The notes: generated by a model not told the origin, from the sequence alone. Positions 7,071-16,568 are shown, counted from the first letter of the stretch. The stretch: 34,013 nt of DNA from Desulfobacterales bacterium (GCA_023143455.1 JAGLHT010000022.1:1-34013); one strand, 5' to 3'. Made by a program: numbers and translations.

Positions 7071-8047
7071 CCCCGACTGACTGTACTTTCACTAAACTCC
7101 TGTATTAATTCAATTGCCTGGGCGCATGAATTGATTTGAGATAATTTTTTCCGGAAAATACCTGCTCCGGGCAGACCCTTAATAAACCATGCAAGCCTGC
7201 CTCTGAGCATTCTTGACGCATGTTTATCATCATAATATTCAGAATAATATTTCACAAGTTTCTTCATAACGTTAAACATATCGTCAGCACTAACCTCATT
7301 GCACTTTCTCTTTTCAACCAAAGCCTGTATCTGGGAAAAAATAAATGGGTTTTTTAAAGCGGCCCGACCGATCATAATTGCATCACACCCTGTTTCTTTC
7401 AACATCAAAAGCCCTTGTTCTGCATTTTGGATATCGCCATTCCCAATGACAGGGATAGATACTTTCTCTTTTAATCTCGCAATTAAACTCCAGTCTGCTT
7501 TACCTTTAAACCCCTGCCCTGCTGTTCTTGGGTGAAGCACAATACCATTTACCCCACATCTTTCAGCAATTTCAGCAATTTTAAACGCCTGAAAACCCGA
7601 ACTATCCCAACCCGACCGGATTTTAATGGTCAATGGGAGTTCAATTGCACTTCTTACTGCTGTAAGAACATTTTTTGCATTTTCAAAATCTTTCATAAGA
7701 GCCACACCAGCTCCGGTTTTTACTACTTTTTTCACACTGCAACCAAAATTTATATCAATAATATCTGCTTTACCTTGTTCCTGGATAAACAATGCGGCTT
7801 TTTGCATTGAATCAGGGCATGAACCAAAAATTTGAACAGATAAGGGCTTTTCTTCTTCTTTTGAATCAAGAAGATTCAAGGTCTTCTCGGAATTATAAAC
7901 AATCCCTTTGGCACTAACCATTTCAGAACACACAAGAGCACAACCACACTCCTTTGCCATAATTCTAAAAGGAAGATTAGTGATCCCTGCTAGAGGGGCA
8001 AGAATTGTTTTTCCACTAAGTTCAAGATTACCAATTTTCATAAGCAT
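7052..8047 (-). CDS. dusB: tRNA-dihydrouridine synthase, DusB type
   Basis: Dus enzymes use FMN and NADPH to reduce uridines in tRNA. The 331-aa protein has the TIM-barrel landmarks LAPLAGITNLPFR at 17-29, the catalytic Cys103 in INFGCSVKKVVKTGAG, and HPRTAGQGFKGKADW for FMN and substrate binding. Most DusB proteins have Pro after the catalytic Cys; here it is Ser. The start could be Met1 or Met3. It is the last gene of a minus-strand operon, 9 nt after DUF1848, and overlaps the end of queF. Confidence 0.94.
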   Translation of the reverse strand: MLMKIGNLELSGKTILAPLAGITNLPFRIMAKECGCALVCSEMVSAKGIVYNSEKTLNLLDSKEEEKPLSVQIFGSCPDSMQKAALFIQEQGKADIIDINFGCSVKKVVKTGAGVALMKDFENAKNVLTAVRSAIELPLTIKIRSGWDSSGFQAFKIAEIAERCGVNGIVLHPRTAGQGFKGKADWSLIARLKEKVSIPVIGNGDIQNAEQGLLMLKETGCDAIMIGRAALKNPFIFSQIQALVEKRKCNEVSADDMFNVMKKLVKYYSEYYDDKHASRMLRGRLAWFIKGLPGAGIFRKKLSQINSCAQAIELIQEFSESTVSRGYSVLS

Positions 8048-8056
8048 AACCTCTTT

Positions 8057-8998
8057 TCATCTGCCTTTTTTTATCTCCTGGTCAATAGCCGGATTTGCAT
8101 AACAAAAAAGACAATTATGGAAACAAGGATGTAGCTCATAGGAACCTATATCCACCGATTGAGAGCACTTACACCCTTTTTTTGCCCTCTGTCCATAATC
8201 TCTTTTAATTTCAGGATCCCCTTTAAAAAGCTCAGCAAAGAATTTCCCTGAGATACAGGCGCTCTCTGTTATATTTTCTTTTTTTGTAGTATCTGAAAAA
8301 AGTTCCTTCTCACTACATAAAGATAGCTCAATTCCCTTTTTATCAAGCAGACTTGCCATTCTTCCTATTATATCCATTTTTTTGACATGGCCTATATCTG
8401 CTAACCTGGGGGCATTCATCCCTTTATCCTTTAAAAATTGAACCCGCTTTTCAATTTTCCTATATCTATCTGCAAAACTTGTAATACATCTTGACATGCC
8501 AAGTTCTGAAACCTTTTCTGCAATTTTAGCAAAATCTGAAAGATTGTTTTCCATTAAGCCCGAACGTGTTTTATAATAACAGACAGGATCAAACCTCCAT
8601 GAAATATGTTGAGGATCATTCATTTCACATAATTTTTCAAGCTGTAAAAGCCTTTCTTTTAAAGGTGGGACTATAGGTTCAAGCATGGATGATTCTGAAT
8701 TTATACTAAAATGGAAAAACAAATTATAACCCATTCTTTTAAGTTCATCACTAATGCCCAGCTTTAAAAATGATGCATAATTCTTTGACCAGAAAACTAT
8801 TGTATGTACTTTATCAGGCCGAGCATCAATTTTTTTTGTAACTTTATTATAAGGGTTAGTGACATTAAAAAAGCCATGCCTGATTTTTTCCATGAACCAG
8901 TCAAGATAAAAAGCAGGAATATCAGTTCTTCTGGATGCAGATATTATTCGTTTTTTTGCCTGGCCATCCTCTTTTTGACTATTTTTTGTCGGGTCCAT
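8057..8998 (-). CDS. DUF1848 family protein
   Basis: This 313-aa protein matches DUF1848 as I remember it. It opens with ISASRRTDIPAFYLDWF, has the VTNPYN and HTIVFWSKN segments, and ends with a cysteine cluster. That cluster includes CKCSQS, then HPCFHNCLFCYANP near residues 288-301. The family is uncharacterised. The Cys-rich C-terminus, with a CLFCY motif like those of radical SAM proteins, suggests an Fe-S cluster, but that is inference. The start overlaps the upstream 124-aa gene by 20 bp, and dusB follows after 9 nt. A link to RNA modification through dusB is possible but unproven. Confidence 0.88.
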   Translation of the reverse strand: MDPTKNSQKEDGQAKKRIISASRRTDIPAFYLDWFMEKIRHGFFNVTNPYNKVTKKIDARPDKVHTIVFWSKNYASFLKLGISDELKRMGYNLFFHFSINSESSMLEPIVPPLKERLLQLEKLCEMNDPQHISWRFDPVCYYKTRSGLMENNLSDFAKIAEKVSELGMSRCITSFADRYRKIEKRVQFLKDKGMNAPRLADIGHVKKMDIIGRMASLLDKKGIELSLCSEKELFSDTTKKENITESACISGKFFAELFKGDPEIKRDYGQRAKKGCKCSQSVDIGSYELHPCFHNCLFCYANPAIDQEIKKGR

Positions 8999-9353
8999 CT
9001 TTCTTTTTAAATTTTTTTACATCATTAAAAGAAATGATTTTACCGCCTTGTGGCTCATCAGAATCGGTATTATCTGCTTTTTGATCAGAAAAGGGAATTT
9101 CACTGAGCAAAACATCTTCCTTGGGTGATTCAACAACTTCAATCCTCATTTTCTTACCTCCCATGGAAAATTCTTCACCATTGATATAATCATTTTTTAA
9201 TATCCAGGTTACAATCTGCAAAGGTATTTGTAGCATCAAAAGCTTTATATGATACCAGTTTTTTTTGGAATCAGGTTCAATGCCTTCAACTCTGGCAAAG
9301 GTCACAGGAGAATCTTCTGCATATATCAGTACAAGATCATTTTCTTTTGCCAT
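8979..9353 (-). CDS. Conserved-looking hypothetical protein, 124 aa
   Basis: I do not recognise this protein. The first 75 residues look like a compact beta-rich domain (DLVLIYAEDSPVTFARVEGIEPDSK, then WYHIKLLML). The last 45 residues are acidic, then Lys-rich, and probably disordered. There is no signal peptide or cysteine. It heads the operon that continues with DUF1848 and dusB, overlapping the former by 20 bp. GGAGT lies about 6 nt before its ATG. It diverges from the MFS exporter gene, with 75 bp between them. Confidence 0.8.
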   Translation of the reverse strand: MAKENDLVLIYAEDSPVTFARVEGIEPDSKKNWYHIKLLMLQIPLQIVTWILKNDYINGEEFSMGGKKMRIEVVESPKEDVLLSEIPFSDQKADNTDSDEPQGGKIISFNDVKKFKKKDGPDKK

Positions 9354-9428
9354 AATTACTCCTTAAATATTATACCTACCTTTAAAGAAAAATTTATATC
9401 ACAATTTTTTTATGGTATAAAGAAAAGA

Positions 9429-10856
9429 ATGAACAATAGTACCATAAAACAAAAACCTTATAACAAATGGATTGTATTTCTTTTAGTTGCCACTGCAATA
9501 TTTATGTCCACACTGGATTCAAGCATTGTCAATGTTGCGCTTCCATATATTATGGAAGACCTTCATACAAGAGTTTATATTATCCAGTGGGTAGTTCTTG
9601 CTTATCTTGTCACAGTCTCATCACTGCTTTTAACTTTTGGCAGACTTAGTGATACACGGGGAAGGAAAATCATATATATATATGGATTTTTTATTTTCAC
9701 TCTGGGCTCATTTTTTTGTAGCATTGCCCAGACTCCCTTTTTCCTTATCGTTTCAAGAAGTCTTCAGGGATGCGGGGCATCAATGCTAATGGCATGCTCA
9801 CCTGCTATTATCATTGATATTTTTCCTCCCAAAGAAAGAGGGAAAGCTTTAGGAATGATGGGCACTGTTGTTGCTGCCGGATTGACAGCAGGACCTGTGG
9901 CAGGCGGGATCTTGCTTGACCTTTTCTCGTGGCGGTCAATTTTCTACATAAATATTCCCATTGGTCTTGCAGCATTATTTGCAGGTTATTACATTTTAAG
10001 GGGCACCAACGCTGAAAAAGGAAATAATGAGCCCCTTGATAGAAAAGGAAGTATTTTTCTTGTAATCAGCATCTGTTCTTTCATTGTTTTCTTAACCCAT
10101 CTTGGAAGATGGGATATATCAAGCTTTAAATCAATATCTTTTTTTGTAATTTCTTTTATTTCTCTTTCAATTTTTATTAAGACTGAAGTTAAATCTGACT
10201 ATCCCCTATTTGACCCGAAACTATTAAAAATCAAGCTCTTTCTCTTTCCTGTAATATCTTCCGCTATTCTTTTTGCAGCTCTTTTTATCATCATTTTCCT
10301 GATGCCCTTTTATCTTACATACCCATGTAGTTATTCTGCCTCTGCCACAGGTTTTATCATGATAACACCATTTATATTTCTCTTTTTTTTAAGCCCTGTT
10401 GCAGGCTCTATATACGATAAAATTGGTTCAAGATGGCTTTGCACAATTGGCATATCCCTTCTGACAATATCTCTTGCATCCTTTGTTTTTATCAACAACT
10501 CTTCTGACATCATTTCCATTCTTTGGCGTCTTGCTCTGGCAGGTGCAGGCACGGCACTTTTTATTTCACCAAATAACACAGCCGCTATGAACTCAACCCC
10601 CATATCAAAAAGAGGCATTGCATCGGGTGCTGTTGCAACTTCCAGAAATATTGGTGTGGTAATTGGTATTGCAATTGCTGGCTTGATATTTTCATCAACA
10701 TATTCAAACCTCACAGGCGGAGCAAGCTTTGAAAATTACACACAAGAGATGAATATATTTTTCATGACCGCCTTTAAAAAAGCCACGATAGCAGGGACTA
10801 TTATTGCTGTCCCAGGGATATTCTTTTCCTACATGAGAGGAGATGACAAGCCATAA
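9429..10856 (+). CDS. MFS drug exporter, DHA2 family
   Basis: This 475-aa inner-membrane antiporter-type transporter has about 14 hydrophobic segments. Family motifs visible are LDSSIVNVALPYI in helix 1, GRLSDTRGRK between helices 2 and 3, and the antiporter motif around AAGLTAGPVAGG in helix 5. I chose the ATG at 9429 because the frame upstream to 9249 lacks transporter sequence and overlaps the divergent gene. The ribosome-binding site is weak (AAAGAAAAG). DHA2 members usually export drugs, dyes or organic ions with proton influx. The substrate here is unknown. No dedicated regulator or membrane-fusion partner is next to it. Confidence 0.92.
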   Translation: MNNSTIKQKPYNKWIVFLLVATAIFMSTLDSSIVNVALPYIMEDLHTRVYIIQWVVLAYLVTVSSLLLTFGRLSDTRGRKIIYIYGFFIFTLGSFFCSIAQTPFFLIVSRSLQGCGASMLMACSPAIIIDIFPPKERGKALGMMGTVVAAGLTAGPVAGGILLDLFSWRSIFYINIPIGLAALFAGYYILRGTNAEKGNNEPLDRKGSIFLVISICSFIVFLTHLGRWDISSFKSISFFVISFISLSIFIKTEVKSDYPLFDPKLLKIKLFLFPVISSAILFAALFIIIFLMPFYLTYPCSYSASATGFIMITPFIFLFFLSPVAGSIYDKIGSRWLCTIGISLLTISLASFVFINNSSDIISILWRLALAGAGTALFISPNNTAAMNSTPISKRGIASGAVATSRNIGVVIGIAIAGLIFSSTYSNLTGGASFENYTQEMNIFFMTAFKKATIAGTIIAVPGIFFSYMRGDDKP

Positions 10857-10892
10857 TAAAAAAGTTCAAATAACCTTTTTAAGGAGAAAATT

Positions 10893-11048
10893 ATGAAAAA
10901 AACAATTGGTGCTATTTGTATCTCTCCTGTAGTAACAGACCAAGTCAATAAAATAGTTACAACCCCTGCATATATGCTTGGTCCAGGCATAAAAGACATT
11001 GCAGTTGGAATAGAAAAACTTGTGAAAAAAGTTGTTTCAATGATCTGA
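10893..11048 (+). CDS. Small protein, 51 aa, behind the exporter
   Basis: This ORF has a near-perfect ribosome-binding site, AAGGAG, at 10881-10886, 6 nt before the ATG. It starts 36 nt after the exporter stop, so it is probably co-transcribed. The sequence is mildly hydrophobic and amphipathic: MKKTIGAICISPVV at the start and VGIEKLVKKVVSMI at the end, with Gly-Pro-Gly in the middle. It has one Cys and no acidic cluster. I know no family. Association with the exporter or a membrane is an inference. Its last 12 bases overlap the convergent dus gene. Confidence 0.6.
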   Translation: MKKTIGAICISPVVTDQVNKIVTTPAYMLGPGIKDIAVGIEKLVKKVVSMI

Positions 11049-12011
11049 TAACCTGGCACCTACAAAAAAAAATTTTACTGCGGTCTCATATTCTTTTTCA
11101 GTCTGGGACAACAGAATTTTTTTAAAGGCTTTTTCATTTTTATGGAATGATTTCCTAAAGTATGTCCAAAATCCTTTCATTTTACCGATTAGCTTTTCAT
11201 CACGCTTATGTTCTTTATATGCATTAAAAAGATCATCAATAAAATTAAACAACTTTTCTATACTCTCTTGTTCTGATATTTTGCTATAATTTTTTATTAT
11301 TGAAGGAAGAAAAGGGTTTTCAAGCGCTCCACGCCCTATCATAAACCTTTTGATTAATGGAAACTTTTTTTGAATTTTTAAAAAAAATTGCTCGTCTATG
11401 ATATCACCGTTATATACCATTTTATGGTTTGTCTCTTTTAGAACAGATGCAAATGCTTCAATATCGGCATCCCCAGTATAAAATTGTGCTCCTGTTCTTG
11501 GATGCAGTATTATCTCTTTAAGAGGATACTTATCAAATACCATAAGCAAGGGATAAATTTCATCAGGATGTTTTTTCCCTAAGCGCACTTTTATTGAAAG
11601 TTTCATGGGTGTTATCTCATTGAAGACAAAATCAAGGAATGCATCAATCTCATCAACAAAAGGAATCAGACCTGCACCTTTTTTTTTCTTTACAACCTTT
11701 AATTGAGGACAACCAAGATTCCAATTAACACAGGAATGCCCCATATCAAAAAGATGCAATGCAAGAGACACAAAATCTCTTGGAGAATTGCTTAAAATTT
11801 GGGGGGTCACAGGTAAATGTTTGTTACGTGCAGGTAGTACATCCCGGGTTCTTACAGGGTTGATTCTTTTATGCTCCATTGTCGAAATAAAAGGAGCTAT
11901 TGCTTCATCAAACCCTGAAAAATATTTTGAGAAAATACTTCGGAATATTACATCTGTAAAGCCGTGCAAAGGCGCAAGTATAAGCTCTGTTTTATTTTGC
12001 TTTATATTCAA
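11037..12011 (-). CDS. Second tRNA-dihydrouridine synthase family protein
   Basis: This 324-aa Dus-family flavoenzyme has LAPLHGFTDVIFR at 12-24, catalytic Cys101 in NWNLGCPQLKVVKKKKGAG, and HPRTGAQFYTGDAD for substrate and FMN contacts. It is clearly different from the DusB at 7052-8047 and closer to the DusC-like branch, although the branch cannot be fixed by eye. Two Dus proteins in one window suggest different target positions in tRNA. The gene is 29 nt downstream of the CoA-transferase on the same strand and may share its transcript. Confidence 0.9.
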   Translation of the reverse strand: MNIKQNKTELILAPLHGFTDVIFRSIFSKYFSGFDEAIAPFISTMEHKRINPVRTRDVLPARNKHLPVTPQILSNSPRDFVSLALHLFDMGHSCVNWNLGCPQLKVVKKKKGAGLIPFVDEIDAFLDFVFNEITPMKLSIKVRLGKKHPDEIYPLLMVFDKYPLKEIILHPRTGAQFYTGDADIEAFASVLKETNHKMVYNGDIIDEQFFLKIQKKFPLIKRFMIGRGALENPFLPSIIKNYSKISEQESIEKLFNFIDDLFNAYKEHKRDEKLIGKMKGFWTYFRKSFHKNEKAFKKILLSQTEKEYETAVKFFFVGARLSDH

Positions 12012-12040
12012 ATTTTAAAATCTTAAATCTTAGGTCATCA

Positions 12041-13900
12041 TTAACATGGAAAAGGCATTTCCACATCTATTTCTCCACTACCGCCCCTTATAAATTTTGC
12101 ATCAGGATATCTTTTTTTAAACACCTTTATCATTTTACTGTTCTCTGCCAGGACAATGGCTGTAAACCCTGTAAAACTATTCTTCTTTGCAATATTTTCA
12201 AGTACATCCAGAAGGTGGGTCGCCACCCCCATACCATGCAGCTCTTCTTTTACAAGAAAAGCAACTTCAGCCATATTATTTTCTACTTCAGCATAGGAAC
12301 CTATTGCTATTATTCTCTTGCGTCTGCCAAGCTGCATTAAACCTATTATTGTCATATTCTTCTTATAATCAACTCCAGACCATTCTTTTTGAAGCATCTC
12401 CCTTGAGAAAACTCTTCTTTTGTTAAAAAACCTGTAATAAATAGAATCTTCTTGAAGAGAATAATAAAAATTCCTGGATTCAAACTCATCCGATGGTAGT
12501 AAAGGTCGAAACTCTATGTTGCTGCCATTTTTTAATTTCATGGAAGATTTATAATCATCAAGAAATAAAAGGTCCTGGCATGTAGGAGAAAGTTGATCAA
12601 TAAAAATATAGCGTCTTTTTTTTGCCTCTTCTATCAATTCTTTTCTGAATTTTGGATGGGCAATCTGTACAAGCTCCATTACTCTCTGGTATATGCTTTT
12701 CCTTCTTAGTTCTGCAATACCATACTCAGTGACAACAATATCAATATCACCTCTGGTAGTTGCCACACCTGCGCCTTCACTCAAATGCGTAACAATTCTT
12801 GACACTTCACCATTCTGGGCAGTTGAAGGAATTACAATAATAGAAAAACCTCCCTTGGACATGCTGCTCCCGCGAATAAAATCAACCTGATCCCCTATGC
12901 CGCTATAAAAGAGGTACCCCTTGGAATCAGTACATATTTGCCCTGTAAGGTCAACTTCCAAAGCAGAGCTTATGGATATAAAATTATCATTTTTCGCTAT
13001 TACATTGGGATCATTTACAAATTCAGAGGACTTAAAATAAAACATGGGATTGTTATCAACATATTGATATAATTCTTTTGATCCCATACAAAGAGAAGCT
13101 ACTACCCTGTCTGGAAGATATGATTTGTTCCTGTTGGTTACAGCTTTTGCCTTAAATAGAGGCAAAAGACCGTCTGTAATAACCTGGGTATGAATACCAA
13201 GATCTTTTTTATCCTTTAAAAAAGGGGCTATGGCATCAGGAAGATGTCCAAATCCTATTTGTATAGTTGCTCCATCAGGAACAAGTTGTTTTACATAATG
13301 TCCTATACGTTCGATAACTTTTTGATTTTTCTTTCCAGGAGATGCTTCCACAAGGGGCTCTTGATGGAAAACAAGATAATCAATCTCATCAACATGGACA
13401 AAACTATCACCCATTGTTTTAGGCATTGCTGGATTTACCTGGGCAATCACCATTGTAGCGTTTTTTAAACCTGAAAGTGTTATATCAACTGAAATACCAA
13501 GGCTACAAAAACCAAATTCATCTGGGGGAGAAACTTGTACTAAAGCCACATCAAGTCCGATTTCCTGAGAAGCGAATATTCCTGGAATCTGGGAAAGATA
13601 GATCGGGAGATAATCAATTTTCCCGTCATATGCAGCCTGGCGCATATAAACACTTATAAAAAAAAGCTTTATAGAAAATCTTGCCAGAAAAGATTGATCA
13701 TTTACATAATCTGCAAGAGTAGAAGAGAACATTTGATATAAAACAATATCCTGATTTGTCTCATCTTCAATCATAGTTCTAATAAGTTTTTGAGGTTCAC
13801 CACATCCTGTGCCAATGAATACACGGCTACCGTTTTTAATTTTCTTTAAAGCCTCTTCAGCAGAAATAGCTTTTTGAGGACAAAGATCTTTTAATTCCAT
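12041..13900 (-). CDS. Acetyl-CoA hydrolase/CoA-transferase fused to GNAT domain
   Basis: This is a 619-aa two-part enzyme. Residues 1 to about 440 form an acetyl-CoA hydrolase/transferase pair of domains. They include SSALEVDLTGQ with Glu315, the likely CoA-carrying glutamate by analogy with 4-hydroxybutyrate CoA-transferase, then GIGDQVDFIRG and VTEYGIAEL. Residues about 450-619 are a GNAT acyltransferase domain starting FRPLLPSDE, with the acetyl-CoA loop in EELHGMGVATHLLD. Such fusions are known in anaerobic deltaproteobacteria. The acid substrates are unknown. The GNAT part might acylate a small molecule or protein lysines, which is inference. Confidence 0.9.
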   Translation of the reverse strand: MELKDLCPQKAISAEEALKKIKNGSRVFIGTGCGEPQKLIRTMIEDETNQDIVLYQMFSSTLADYVNDQSFLARFSIKLFFISVYMRQAAYDGKIDYLPIYLSQIPGIFASQEIGLDVALVQVSPPDEFGFCSLGISVDITLSGLKNATMVIAQVNPAMPKTMGDSFVHVDEIDYLVFHQEPLVEASPGKKNQKVIERIGHYVKQLVPDGATIQIGFGHLPDAIAPFLKDKKDLGIHTQVITDGLLPLFKAKAVTNRNKSYLPDRVVASLCMGSKELYQYVDNNPMFYFKSSEFVNDPNVIAKNDNFISISSALEVDLTGQICTDSKGYLFYSGIGDQVDFIRGSSMSKGGFSIIVIPSTAQNGEVSRIVTHLSEGAGVATTRGDIDIVVTEYGIAELRRKSIYQRVMELVQIAHPKFRKELIEEAKKRRYIFIDQLSPTCQDLLFLDDYKSSMKLKNGSNIEFRPLLPSDEFESRNFYYSLQEDSIYYRFFNKRRVFSREMLQKEWSGVDYKKNMTIIGLMQLGRRKRIIAIGSYAEVENNMAEVAFLVKEELHGMGVATHLLDVLENIAKKNSFTGFTAIVLAENSKMIKVFKKRYPDAKFIRGGSGEIDVEMPFPC

Positions 13901-14107
13901 TTTTTTACCTTTAAAATATAAACTTTCGATATTTCAATTCTATCAAAAAAACAATCAATTAAGAAGCAAATCTTTTTTCTAAATATATTTTAATCTTTTT
14001 TGCTGTGTATATCCTTTAAAAAAAATATTAAACTAGTCGCCCCTGAAAAAGTAGATTAATAAAAACCCGGAATACTGCTTTCCCAATAAAGTTAAGACCT
14101 GGATTTG

Positions 14108-16360
14108 TTAGATTCCTTTTTTATATTGGGCGTTAGTTGTTGGATGAATAGTTTGTTTGAGTTCCTTTTTTGAATCAGGATTCCCATTTAGAAGGTTTTC
14201 AAAAAGCTTTATAATTTTAGATTTATCCACCTCTATTTTAGTTTCGGTTTTAATATTCCTTAAATCAATACAAAACCCGGAAAAAATACCTGGTATATCA
14301 GTAACAATATCTGCATTCAAAAAATTATTATTATTATAAATACTATGATAGTTCCCCTCTGTTTTTTCAATATAAAGAGAAACCTTTTTTAAATTTGTAA
14401 TTGATGAAAATTTTTTACACTTTTGAATACATTTCTCATCAATTCTACTTTTTGTACATCCAATAACCTGGTGGAATAAACATTGTCTGCTGCTCATAAG
14501 TAAAATAGGATGATAGATACTATAATATAGTTTGAAATTCTCAGGGTTAATAATACTTTTTATCTGATCTTTATTTATTTCATTTGAAACAAATGAGCCA
14601 TAACAATTGAAATTTTCTTTTAAACATAAAAGACTAAAGGAATTAACAGTATTAAGATAAGGACCAGCTATCCAGAAAATTCCCTTTTTATAGGCTTCAT
14701 AAGCTATTCCGGTATTATTAGTTACAATAAGTTTTGGTTGCACCTGTTGAAGAAATTCTAACGCAACATCATAATTTTCTCCAATTAGAATAGAGGGGAA
14801 CCAGGGAATTAATTGTCTGTTTTTTAAAAACAGTTCTATAAACTCGGAATATTTATTTTTGAAACTATTGGGAAGTTGAAAATAGATATTTGCAGAGGTC
14901 TTATTACAAATGCACAAATCCTCTTGGGAGGAGATCAATAAAGAAAGAGCGGGTGTAATTTTTACTATATCTTGCTTTTTTAAGACAGGAACATCAATTG
15001 GGTCAATAACTTCTTTTGAGCCATTTAAGAGGAATGAAATTCTTTTTTTTATTGAATGAAGCTCTTTAATAGGAATAAATAGATCTTTTTGAAGATTATC
15101 TAATTCTATATGCTCAATGTGATATCCCGTATTATTTAAAGTTCTAAGTCTTTCAAATAAAAAATTGTGATTTAGGCTCTTAGTAGTACTTTTCTGTTTT
15201 TTGACAAGATTACTTTCTGAAAGCACAACAAAGGAAGTATATGGAGTTTTTACAGATACTTTTAAAGGAGTATCAAGTCCCCCTGAAATGCTTATCATTA
15301 GAGGAGATTTAGCTATACTTAATGATTTTATTTTATTTTTAACATTAATTTTAATTTCTATTTTTTCTTCATAAAGTTGAGTTTTGTCTTTTATTGCTTC
15401 ATCATTCCTTGAATGATTATTAATTTCAAAAGGGTGTTGAATTGAACTAACCCGGGGATTATCAATAAACATATTTTTATTAATATCTCCCTGCAAAAAA
15501 GAATTTGAAAATTCCCGGTTAAATACCTTATAAAGGTCACTATTGTCATTATTTAGTCTGTTTTTATTATTAAAACTCTGGATTTGTTTTTTCCATGAAT
15601 TTACCACCATATAGACGTAATCAAATTTCTTTATTCGCCCTTCAATCTTTAAGGAGTCAACTCCTGCATCAGATATTTCCCTTAGATCAAAAAAAGCTGA
15701 ATTGTCTTTAAGATTAAGGGGGAATTTTTTACCTTTCGGAGTAGTTAAATACCTATCTCTACATGGTTGACTGCATCTGCCTCGATTTCCAGACGTCCCT
15801 CCATGAACAGAACTTAGATAACAAATACCTGAAAAAGAAATACAATAGGAACCGTGTACAAACACTTCAGTTAAGATATTATTGTTATGTCCAATTAAAG
15901 TTAATGTTTTTATCTCATCAATATTCAATTCTCTTGATAGATTAACTCGGGTAGCAGCAAGTTTACTTAAAAATTTTATCTGACCTTCATTGTGAGTAGT
16001 AAGCTGAGTAGATGCATGAATTTTAAGGTCTTTAAAATATTTTGACAATAGATAAAACAACCCTAAATCCTGAACAATTACTCCATCGATCCTTGTGTTA
16101 ATTAGTTTATTCAGTAACCTTATAAGGGTCGGGATTTCATTTCCTACTATAATTATGTTAAGAGTTAAAAAAACTTTGCAATTATTTCTATGCGCAAGAT
16201 TTAAAATCCCATTTAAATCTTCAAAATTTATATTTGTTGCCCTATTTCTAGCATTAAAATTATTCAGACCACAGTATATAGCATTCGCCCCTGCAAAAAT
16301 TGCAGCTTTAATAGAATCAACATCTCCACCTGGTGCCAGTAATTCAATTTTCCTTTTCAT
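14108..16360 (-). CDS. U32 family protein (RlhA/TrhP-like RNA hydroxylation type)
   Basis: This 750-aa member of the family called peptidase U32 starts ELLAPGGDVDSIKAAIFAGANAIYCG, the TIM-barrel opening typical of the group. Four cysteines at 173, 180, 196 and 200 (SYCISFSGIC and GRCSQPCR) follow the C-x6-C-x15-C-x3-C pattern of members that carry an Fe-S cluster and take part in RNA or ubiquinone hydroxylation. The long C-terminal half has a second Cys-rich segment (QCLFHQVIGCTKSRIDEKC). The region is AT-richer and Asn-rich compared with its neighbours. Collagenase activity, the historical name, is unlikely. A role in rRNA or tRNA hydroxylation is inferred. Confidence 0.85.
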   Translation of the reverse strand: MKRKIELLAPGGDVDSIKAAIFAGANAIYCGLNNFNARNRATNINFEDLNGILNLAHRNNCKVFLTLNIIIVGNEIPTLIRLLNKLINTRIDGVIVQDLGLFYLLSKYFKDLKIHASTQLTTHNEGQIKFLSKLAATRVNLSRELNIDEIKTLTLIGHNNNILTEVFVHGSYCISFSGICYLSSVHGGTSGNRGRCSQPCRDRYLTTPKGKKFPLNLKDNSAFFDLREISDAGVDSLKIEGRIKKFDYVYMVVNSWKKQIQSFNNKNRLNNDNSDLYKVFNREFSNSFLQGDINKNMFIDNPRVSSIQHPFEINNHSRNDEAIKDKTQLYEEKIEIKINVKNKIKSLSIAKSPLMISISGGLDTPLKVSVKTPYTSFVVLSESNLVKKQKSTTKSLNHNFLFERLRTLNNTGYHIEHIELDNLQKDLFIPIKELHSIKKRISFLLNGSKEVIDPIDVPVLKKQDIVKITPALSLLISSQEDLCICNKTSANIYFQLPNSFKNKYSEFIELFLKNRQLIPWFPSILIGENYDVALEFLQQVQPKLIVTNNTGIAYEAYKKGIFWIAGPYLNTVNSFSLLCLKENFNCYGSFVSNEINKDQIKSIINPENFKLYYSIYHPILLMSSRQCLFHQVIGCTKSRIDEKCIQKCKKFSSITNLKKVSLYIEKTEGNYHSIYNNNNFLNADIVTDIPGIFSGFCIDLRNIKTETKIEVDKSKIIKLFENLLNGNPDSKKELKQTIHPTTNAQYKKGI

Positions 16361-16430
16361 AGGATTAATGTATAGGGCACTACTGCCGAGTGGATTATTT
16401 TATTTGCATTGTCAATGTCCATGAAACAAT

Positions 16431-16568
16431 TCATTTGGGCTCAATATATAGCTTATTCCTCTTTTTAATCCATCGTATTTCAATGGCTGTTTTTTCTCCA
16501 ATGACAGTATAATTCAGGCTTAATGGCATCTCCGATTTGGTTTTAATTTTTGGAATCCTGGCTGCCAT
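16431..16568 (-). CDS. Possible small protein, 45 aa
   Basis: A complete 45-codon frame lies in the 228-nt gap between the histidine kinase and the U32 gene, same strand, 20 nt after the kinase stop. It is basic, starts MAARIPKIKTKSEMPLS and ends IRWIKKRNKLYIEPK. No ribosome-binding site is visible and I recognise no family. It may be a remnant or chance. The short spacing and sensible composition make it worth recording. Confidence 0.3.
   Translation of the reverse strand: MAARIPKIKTKSEMPLSLNYTVIGEKTAIEIRWIKKRNKLYIEPK

Noticed and set aside
9249-9428. N-terminal extension of the MFS exporter
   Set aside because: The extension is antisense to the divergent 124-aa gene and does not resemble a transporter; the ATG at 9429 begins the helix 1 region.
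14035-14107. Open minus-strand stretch after the U32 gene as a transposase remnant
   Set aside because: It is only about 24 codons with no terminal repeats or family motif; the similarity impression could not be supported.
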